Part shown: positions 1 through 5,279 of the stretch, in pieces
Layout: the number at the start of each line of letters is the position of its first letter
Numbering within the stretch: position 1 is the first letter of the stretch
From: Elusimicrobia bacterium RBG_16_66_12
GTDB taxonomy: Bacteria > Elusimicrobiota > Elusimicrobia > UBA1565 > UBA9628
Direction of reading: 5' to 3'
NCBI GenBank assembly: GCA_001800005.1
Contig: MGUL01000076.1
Span: 3,745-9,023, forward strand
DNA length: 5,279 nt
Translations under genes and position numbers: made by a program
The notes under the pieces: model-generated
What the model saw: the letters and a program-made list of their open reading frames with translations, nothing else
What the model was told of the DNA's origin: nothing
Databases searched by the model: none

Positions 1-715
1 AAGCCTCGGCGGCGGCGAGCTTTTCGGGCGTGCCGACGTCGTGCCAGGTCCAGCGGTCGGCCCGGAAAGCGCGGATATCGGAACCCGCGGCGGCAAGCCG
101 CAGGTAGGTCTTCGTGATGGAGAAGACCCCGCTCTCGGTGAGCTTGTCGAGGAGCGCCGGCGAGACGACGTGGATGCCATCGAAAGGAAGCCGTTGGGCG
201 TTCGTGACGGCGCCCTTGGCCCAGGTGACCCGGTCGGACTTCCGGTCGTCATGGCCGACGAACCGTCCCTTGGCGTCGAAGAGATAGGCACGACCACTCT
301 CGCGATCACGGACGGAGAGCGTGACAAGGACGCCGCTGTCTCTATGAGCCTCATAGAGAGCCCTGAGATCGATGTCGGAGAGGATGTCTGCGTTGTGGAT
401 GAAGAAGGGCTCCCGGCCGCGCAGGAGTGCCGCGGCCTTCTTCAGCGCGCCGCCGGTGTCGAGCAGCAGGTCGTCCTCACGCGAGACGGACACGGGCACG
501 CCGTGCCGCCGGGAGAGGCCCGCGCAGAAATCCGTGACGGCCTGCGCATGGGCGTGGGCGTTGACCACGAAGGAGTCCGCGCCGGCGGCCTTCAGGCGCA
601 GCAGCGCCCGCTCCAGCAGGGGCACGCCGCCGACCGGGAGCAGGGCTTTCGGGGTCTCGTCCGTGAGGGGGGCCAGGCGCGAGCCCACGCCCGCGGCCAG
701 GATCAGGGCCTTCAT
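1..715 (-). CDS. MurU-like sugar-1-phosphate nucleotidyltransferase (3' end outside window)
   Basis: Reading leftward from the ATG at 715-713, 238 codons stay open to the window edge, so the C-terminus is missing. The product is a cytoplasmic NTP-transferase (GT-A-like Rossmann fold) that would join a sugar-1-phosphate to a nucleotide, releasing pyrophosphate. Visible motifs are the nucleotide-binding loop LAAGVGSRLAPLT (residues 6-18), PKALLPVGG (22-30), LDTGGALKKA (85-94), the metal-binding NAD (108-110) and HDVGTPEKL (225-233), whose Asp is the likely second metal ligand. The family includes MurU (MurNAc-1-P uridylyltransferase), RmlA- and GlmU-type enzymes. The upstream AmgK-like kinase makes MurU the best guess, but the true sugar and nucleotide are not decided by sequence. 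MurU and relatives are about 220-250 aa, so little is missing. Its ATG overlaps the kinase stop as ATGA, implying coupled translation; no separate promoter is seen. Confidence 0.88.
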   Translation of the reverse strand, partial: MKALILAAGVGSRLAPLTDETPKALLPVGGVPLLERALLRLKAAGADSFVVNAHAHAQAVTDFCAGLSRRHGVPVSVSREDDLLLDTGGALKKAAALLRGREPFFIHNADILSDIDLRALYEAHRDSGVLVTLSVRDRESGRAYLFDAKGRFVGHDDRKSDRVTWAKGAVTNAQRLPFDGIHVVSPALLDKLTESGVFSITKTYLRLAAAGSDIRAFRADRWTWHDVGTPEKLAAAEA

Positions 716-2136
716 CTCGCGGGCCAGCTCTTCTTCTCGCGATGCGTGACGACGGCGGAGACCCCCTGGTCGCGCAGGTGCTTGGCCAGGCGCTCGGCCA
801 GGTAGACGGAGCGGTGCTGGCCGCCCGTGCAGCCGAAGGCCACGAAGAGGTCGGTGAAGTTGCGGCCGCCGTAGTCCTCGACGGTCTGGTCGACGAGGGA
901 GAAGGCCGAGCGCGCCCAGCGGTCCACGGACTCCTCCTTGGAGAGAGAGGCGACGACGTCCGCGTCGAGGCCGCTGGAGTGTTTGAAGGCCGGCGAGCGG
1001 CCCGGGTTCGGAAGGCAGCGGCAGTCGAAGACATAACCTCCCCCATGTCCCCTGTCATCCCGGGGCATGCCGTGCTTGTAGGAAAAGCTCTGTATCCGGA
1101 CCGTCAATCTCAACTTGGCCGCGCCGAACTGCCGCAAGGCCGATGAGCCCACCAGGCGCTTGAACACGCCCATCAGCTCCGGCACATCGACGGGGAGATT
1201 GGAGGTCAGGAGGACATGCTCGATGTTGCGGATGGCGTAGGGGATGCTCTGGAGGAAAAGGGGCTTCTTCTCGTGGAAGCCTCGCAGGCCGTACGCGCCC
1301 ATCGCCTGCATGATGCGGATCAGCACGAAGCCGGGGAAGAACTTCAGGAACTCCGGGCGCTCGACCTTCGCGTGCTTGGCCGCCTCGCGGACGTAGAGCT
1401 CGAGGAGCTCGTCGCGCAGGTCGAAGGGCACGTCCGCCTTCGCGTCATAGAGGAGGGAGGCCAAATCGTACTGGAGTGCGCCGCGGCGGCCGCCCTGGTA
1501 GTCGATGAAGAAGGGCTTGCCGCCCGGGAGCATCACGTTGCGGGACTGGAAGTCGCGGCAGAGGAAGAAGTCCCGCTCGGCGCCGAGCAGATAGTCGGCG
1601 AAGACCGCGAAATCCTCCTCCAGGCGCTCCTCGTGGAAGGGGACGGCGCCCAAGGTCAGGAAATAGTACTTGAAGTAGTTGAGGTCCCAGAGCATGGACT
1701 GCTTGTCGAAGCTCTGGCGTGGGTAGCACCAGCGGTAGTCGAGGGTCCTGCCCGCGACGATCTGGATCTTGGGCAGCCAGCGCACCACGTCTCGATAGGC
1801 CGCCACGACGTCTTCGGGGAATCCGGAGGAGGTCCGCCGCTTGCCGAGGAATTGGAACAGGGTGGTGTCGCCCAGGTCCTCTTCGAGATAGGCCGTGCCG
1901 GAGGGCGACTCTCCGTAGATTTCCGGGACCGGAACGCCTTCAGCGCGGAAGTGTTTGGAGAACTCGATGAACGCCCGGTTCTCCCTGGCGTCCTCGTTGA
2001 GCACGCCGATGGCGGTCCGACCCGCGCCGCTGAGGCGGTAGATCTTCCGGTTGGAGCCGTCCGCGCGCACGGGGACGGGATCTCCGGGCGCTGCGCCGAA
2101 GCGGGTTTGGAAGAGGTCTTTCAAGGAAGCGGACAC
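712..2136 (-). CDS. AmgK-like amino-sugar kinase fused to a RapZ C-terminal domain
   Basis: A 474-aa cytoplasmic two-domain protein. Residues about 1-325 are an aminoglycoside-phosphotransferase-fold kinase: GSNRKIYRL (27-35) in the ATP-binding lobe, YLEEDLGD (83-90) at the hinge, the catalytic loop CRDFQSRN (193-200; D195 base, N200 metal) and IDYQGGRRG (211-219; D212 metal). The His often preceding RD is Cys here. AmgK, in this superfamily, phosphorylates MurNAc and GlcNAc at C1. Residues about 342-469 match the RapZ C-terminal half: DCRCLPNP (371-378), TGLD-like SGLD (388-391), GCTGGQHRS (435-443) and HRE (465-467). The RapZ N-terminal Walker P-loop domain is absent. In E. coli this C-terminal domain binds glucosamine-6-phosphate and RNA. 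A sensing or regulatory role here is inference. GTG at 2136 is the first possible start, because an in-frame TAA lies four codons upstream; no Shine-Dalgarno is visible. The stop overlaps the MurU-like gene by 4 bp. Confidence 0.9.
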   Translation of the reverse strand: MSASLKDLFQTRFGAAPGDPVPVRADGSNRKIYRLSGAGRTAIGVLNEDARENRAFIEFSKHFRAEGVPVPEIYGESPSGTAYLEEDLGDTTLFQFLGKRRTSSGFPEDVVAAYRDVVRWLPKIQIVAGRTLDYRWCYPRQSFDKQSMLWDLNYFKYYFLTLGAVPFHEERLEEDFAVFADYLLGAERDFFLCRDFQSRNVMLPGGKPFFIDYQGGRRGALQYDLASLLYDAKADVPFDLRDELLELYVREAAKHAKVERPEFLKFFPGFVLIRIMQAMGAYGLRGFHEKKPLFLQSIPYAIRNIEHVLLTSNLPVDVPELMGVFKRLVGSSALRQFGAAKLRLTVRIQSFSYKHGMPRDDRGHGGGYVFDCRCLPNPGRSPAFKHSSGLDADVVASLSKEESVDRWARSAFSLVDQTVEDYGGRNFTDLFVAFGCTGGQHRSVYLAERLAKHLRDQGVSAVVTHREKKSWPAR

Positions 2137-2229
2137 GCCGCCATCTTAGCGTTTCCGCGTCCGGTGGACAATGGCGGGAACATTAAGGCAGACTGTTCCT
2201 CAATGGGGGAGACGACATCCGGCGCGTCC
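2137..2229. promoter_or_regulatory. Divergent intergenic region between kinase-RapZ and sensor kinase genes
   Basis: This 93-bp gap (66 bp if the sensor kinase starts at 2203) contains the AT-richest short stretch nearby, around 2168-2203, and must carry the 5' signals of both divergent genes. For the rightward gene the best -35 candidate is TGGACA (2165-2170, 5/6), but the best-placed -10 (CAGACT, 2189-2194, 18-nt spacing) matches only 3/6. That -35 overlaps the leftward -35 (2166-2171) almost completely. No clear operator palindrome or terminator was seen. Confidence 0.35.
2143..2171 (-). promoter_or_regulatory. Predicted sigma70-type promoter for the kinase-RapZ gene, giving a leaderless mRNA
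   Basis: On the minus strand TTGTCC (2171-2166, 4/6 to TTGACA) is followed after exactly 17 nt by TAAGAT (2148-2143, 4/6 to TATAAT). Only six nt separate the -10 box from the GTG start at 2136, so transcription would begin at or within one base of the start codon. This fits the absence of a ribosome binding site. The boxes are only moderate matches and the consensus for this organism is unknown. Confidence 0.45.
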
Positions 2230-4137
<1,908 letters not shown>

Positions 4138-4147
4138 TGGCCGGGAT

Positions 4148-4156
4148 TGCTACACT
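4148..4156 (+). promoter_or_regulatory. Possible extended -10 promoter for the hemerythrin-cupin-CDF unit
   Basis: TGCTACACT fits the extended -10 pattern TGnTATAAT (TACACT is 4/6). It lies in the 49-bp gap after the sensor kinase stop and would start transcription near 4163, leaving about 24 nt of leader carrying the ribosome binding site. No good -35 is seen, which extended -10 promoters tolerate. The alternative is read-through from the kinase gene, since no terminator with a U-run lies between them. Confidence 0.35.
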
Positions 4157-4173
4157 CCCCCTATCCGCTCAGC

Positions 4174-4181
4174 GGAGGAGG
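4174..4181 (+). promoter_or_regulatory. Strong Shine-Dalgarno fixing the hemerythrin start
   Basis: GGAGGAGG ends 5 nt before the ATG at 4187 and is the strongest ribosome binding site in the window, so it settles the start codon and shows the gene was built for efficient translation. A short inverted repeat, CCGC (4165-4168) / GCGG (4172-4175) with a 3-nt loop, touches its first two bases; whether it folds usefully is doubtful. Confidence 0.8.
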
Positions 4182-4186
4182 AATCG

Positions 4187-4459
4187 ATGAAACCGGCGAT
4201 CAAGGATCTCATGGACGACCATCAGGTCATCCTGCGCATGCTGCGGGCCCTCAACGGCATCTGCCTGCTTCTAGGCGAGGGCAAGACCGTGCCCTCGGCC
4301 GATCTTGATGCCGTGCTGGATTTCATCAAGACCTTCGCCGACTACTGCCACCACGCCAAGGAGGAGGACCTCCTGTTCCCGGCCATGGGGGAGGTCGGCT
4401 TCCCGCGCGAGGGCGGGCCCGTCGCCGTGATGCTCATGGAGCACGAGCAGGGACGCTAG
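4187..4459 (+). CDS. Hemerythrin N-terminal part, as terminated at the TAG
   Basis: If the TAG is read as stop, the strong ribosome binding site yields a 90-residue peptide covering two helices and the start of a third. It carries ligands H12, H56, E60 and H86 but lacks the HxxxxD pair of the last helix, so a normal di-iron centre and a stable bundle are unlikely from this peptide alone. Confidence 0.5.
   Translation: MKPAIKDLMDDHQVILRMLRALNGICLLLGEGKTVPSADLDAVLDFIKTFADYCHHAKEEDLLFPAMGEVGFPREGGPVAVMLMEHEQGR
4457..4459 (+). other. In-frame amber codon within the hemerythrin gene
   Basis: The codons read CGC TAG TAC GTG AAA, with the frame open on both sides. The other complete genes of the window end in TGA (kinase-RapZ, hemerythrin true end, cupin) or TAA (sensor kinase), so TAG is not seen as a terminator of any other gene here. 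That is too few genes to argue for amber reassignment, but it makes the codon conspicuous. Confidence 0.9.
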
Positions 4460-4462
4460 TAC

Positions 4463-4780
4463 GTGAAAGCCCTCTCCGCGGCCCTGGAGCGCGTCCGCGC
4501 GGGCGAGCCGGCGGCGCTCAAGGACGTCTCCCGCGCCGCGATGAATTACGCCTCCCTGCTGTCGGGCCATATCGGCAAGGAGGACGACATCCTCTACCCG
4601 ATGGCCATGGACGCCATCCCGGAGGCGCGTTGGAAGGTCCTGAAGGCTGGGTTCGACCGCGTCGAGGCCGAGCGCCTGGGGCCGAAGCGCCGGGCCGGGT
4701 ACGTGGAGCTCATCGACCGCCTGGCGGCCGCCTATCCGGCGCCGGAACTGGTCCGGCCCGCCGGCGGGATGTGCCATTGA
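4463..4780 (+). CDS. Hemerythrin C-terminal part, possibly re-initiated at GTG
   Basis: A GTG two codons after the TAG opens 105 codons in the same frame. AGGGA (4449-4453) ends 9 nt before it and could support re-initiation by terminating ribosomes, which would produce two halves able to associate. The half contains the rest of helix three, the last metal-binding helix with HIGKEDDILYPM, and a roughly 58-residue tail ending GGMCH. As a stand-alone protein it lacks four likely iron ligands. It is more likely the downstream remnant of the full protein than an independent gene. Confidence 0.45.
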   Translation: MKALSAALERVRAGEPAALKDVSRAAMNYASLLSGHIGKEDDILYPMAMDAIPEARWKVLKAGFDRVEAERLGPKRRAGYVELIDRLAAAYPAPELVRPAGGMCH

Positions 4781-4790
4781 GGATCCCCCG

Positions 4791-5123
4791 ATGAGCGAGG
4801 CCCCGGACGCTCTCTACGCCCGCACGCTCGACACGGCCGAGCTGGTGGCGTACGAAAGCGGCGCGGTGGTCAGCCGCACGCTGATCAAGAAGCCCGTGGG
4901 CACCGTCACGCTCTTCTCTTTCGACAAGGGCGAGGGGCTCAGCGAGCACACGGCCGCCTTCGACGCCCTCGTTACGGTGCTGGACGGCGCCGCCGAGGTG
5001 ACCATCGCCGGCCGGGCCCACCGCGTCGAGGCGGGGCAGTCCGTCATCATGCCCGGGGGCAAGCCCCACGCCTTGCAGGCCGTCGAGCGCTTCAAGATGA
5101 TGCTGGTGATGATCCGCGCCTGA
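4791..5123 (+). CDS. Small single-domain cupin protein
   Basis: A 110-aa cytoplasmic protein forming one cupin beta-barrel. Cupin motif 1 is KGEGLSEHTAAFDALVTVLDG spread over residues 46-66 (H53; the second His of the classical HxH is replaced), and motif 2 is GQSVIMPGGKPHAL (82-95, H93). The N-terminal portion (TLIKKPVGTVTLFSFDKGEG, 30-49) and the ERFKMMLVMIR end are typical of a widespread family of uncharacterised cupins of about this length. The metal and substrate are unknown; with few His ligands, metal binding may be weak or absent. The start has TGAGGA (4778-4783), shared with the hemerythrin stop, 7 nt upstream. The 10-bp gap and shared signals indicate co-transcription with the hemerythrin gene. 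Confidence 0.88.
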   Translation: MSEAPDALYARTLDTAELVAYESGAVVSRTLIKKPVGTVTLFSFDKGEGLSEHTAAFDALVTVLDGAAEVTIAGRAHRVEAGQSVIMPGGKPHALQAVERFKMMLVMIRA

Positions 5124-5279
5124 AACCGCCCCCCGAAGCCGCCCAGCGCGAGCGCGTGCGCGCCATCCTGGTCTCCCTCCTCGCGGGCGCGGTCATCCTG
5201 GCCCTCAAGGCCGCCGCCTACTTCATGACCGGCTCGATGGCTCTCCAGTCCGACGCGATGGAGAGCATCGTCAACGTCG
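5120..5279 (+). CDS. Cation diffusion facilitator (CDF) transporter, N-terminal part
   Basis: The frame is open to the right edge and gives 53 residues: a charged start (EAAQRERVR), a first membrane helix (about 15-37, AILVSLLAGAVILALKAAAYF) and the characteristic CDF entry to helix two, TGSMALQSDAMESIVNV. CDF proteins are about 300-aa inner-membrane exporters of Zn2+, Fe2+, Mn2+, Co2+ or Cd2+ using the proton gradient. The start is uncertain: no in-frame ATG lies nearby. CTG at 5120 overlaps the cupin stop as CTGA and has GGTGAT (5105-5110) 9 nt upstream; GTG at 5156 is the alternative but has no ribosome binding site and trims the cytosolic lead. The helix-two metal positions look like E48 and N52 rather than the D/H...D of YiiP or ZitB, so the metal cannot be named. 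It is tightly linked to the cupin. Confidence 0.82.
   Translation, partial: MKPPPEAAQRERVRAILVSLLAGAVILALKAAAYFMTGSMALQSDAMESIVNV

Larger units (their letters stand above)
4187..4780 (+). pseudogene. Hemerythrin-domain protein interrupted by one in-frame TAG (recent pseudogene, recoding, or sequence error)
   Basis: Read through the amber codon, this locus encodes one protein of 197 residues, close to the usual length of bacterial single-domain hemerythrins, which hold a di-iron site in a four-helix bundle and bind O2 or serve in iron, redox or NO handling. The likely ligand set is complete only across both parts: H12 (DDHQ), H56 and E60 (HHAKEED, 55-61), H86 (MEHEQGR, 84-90), then beyond the TAG H128 and D133 in HIGKED. 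The TAG (codon 91) falls inside the third helix, at a spot where relatives continue as GR-x-YV. Both sides share one frame and similar GC-rich codon use, and nothing else is damaged. One base change from CAG, GAG or AAG would produce this TAG. The gene starts the unit with the cupin, 10 bp downstream. Confidence 0.75.

Noticed and set aside
41..805. 254-codon rightward open frame opposite the nucleotidyltransferase
   Set aside because: The minus strand carries the NTP-transferase motifs in order, and the rightward translation is featureless.
477..1058. Leftward frame overlapping the RapZ domain and the nucleotidyltransferase
   Set aside because: It is a third-frame shadow rich in A, R, P and S across two well-supported genes; it does not indicate a frameshift because both real frames are intact.
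1216..2202. Rightward open frame continuous with the sensor kinase, running antisense to the kinase-RapZ gene
   Set aside because: Stops are scarce in antisense frames of GC-rich genes. The translation shows no domain, while the opposite strand encodes a fully recognisable protein. The real start is at 2230 or 2203.
4165..4175. CCGCTCAGCGG inverted repeat as a terminator of the sensor kinase gene
   Set aside because: It has only four stable pairs, no U-run follows, and it overlaps the hemerythrin ribosome binding site.
4271..4777. 168-codon leftward frame across the interrupted hemerythrin gene, which would avoid the amber problem
   Set aside because: It has no recognisable motif, and the hemerythrin ligand pattern and ribosome binding site on the plus strand show which strand is coding.

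Overview
The window is a GC-rich, gene-dense stretch of bacterial chromosome holding six genes in two divergent blocks that share a promoter region of about 90 bp. Wobble positions are mostly G or C throughout, and I see no phage, insertion sequence, CRISPR, tRNA or rRNA sequence. Taxonomy is uncertain. The two leftward genes resemble, from memory, the kinase-RapZ plus nucleotidyltransferase pair known from Bacteroidetes-type genomes, but the high GC argues against a typical Bacteroidetes. A GC-rich lineage such as Elusimicrobiota is a guess only.

Left block (minus strand, 2136 down to 1, running off the window). A GTG-started protein of 474 aa joins an aminoglycoside-phosphotransferase-fold sugar kinase (AmgK-like) to the C-terminal domain of RapZ, without the RapZ P-loop domain. 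Its TGA stop overlaps by 4 bp (ATGA) the start of a MurU-like sugar-1-phosphate nucleotidyltransferase. By analogy with Pseudomonas AmgK/MurU, the pair would phosphorylate an amino sugar at C1 and then form the NDP-sugar, as in peptidoglycan sugar recycling. In enterobacteria RapZ-C senses glucosamine-6-phosphate, so the fused domain could be a sensor. A -35/-10 pair lies so close to the GTG that the transcript would be essentially leaderless.

Right block (plus strand, 2230 to the right edge). First comes a membrane hybrid histidine kinase (four-helix-bundle-type sensor, HisKA, HATPase, receiver) with no partner regulator or HPt gene in view. After 49 bp comes a hemerythrin-type protein of about 197 codons, interrupted after codon 90 by a single in-frame TAG, with the rest of the domain intact in the same frame. 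Ten bp later is a small single-domain cupin, and then, apparently overlapping the cupin stop, the beginning of a cation diffusion facilitator. The last three genes look like one transcription unit concerned with di-iron/O2 chemistry, a metal-binding cupin and metal export; the sensor kinase may regulate it or be co-transcribed with it.

The points most worth a second look are the amber codon in the hemerythrin gene, the kinase-RapZ-C fusion coupled to a MurU-like gene, and the predicted leaderless GTG transcript.
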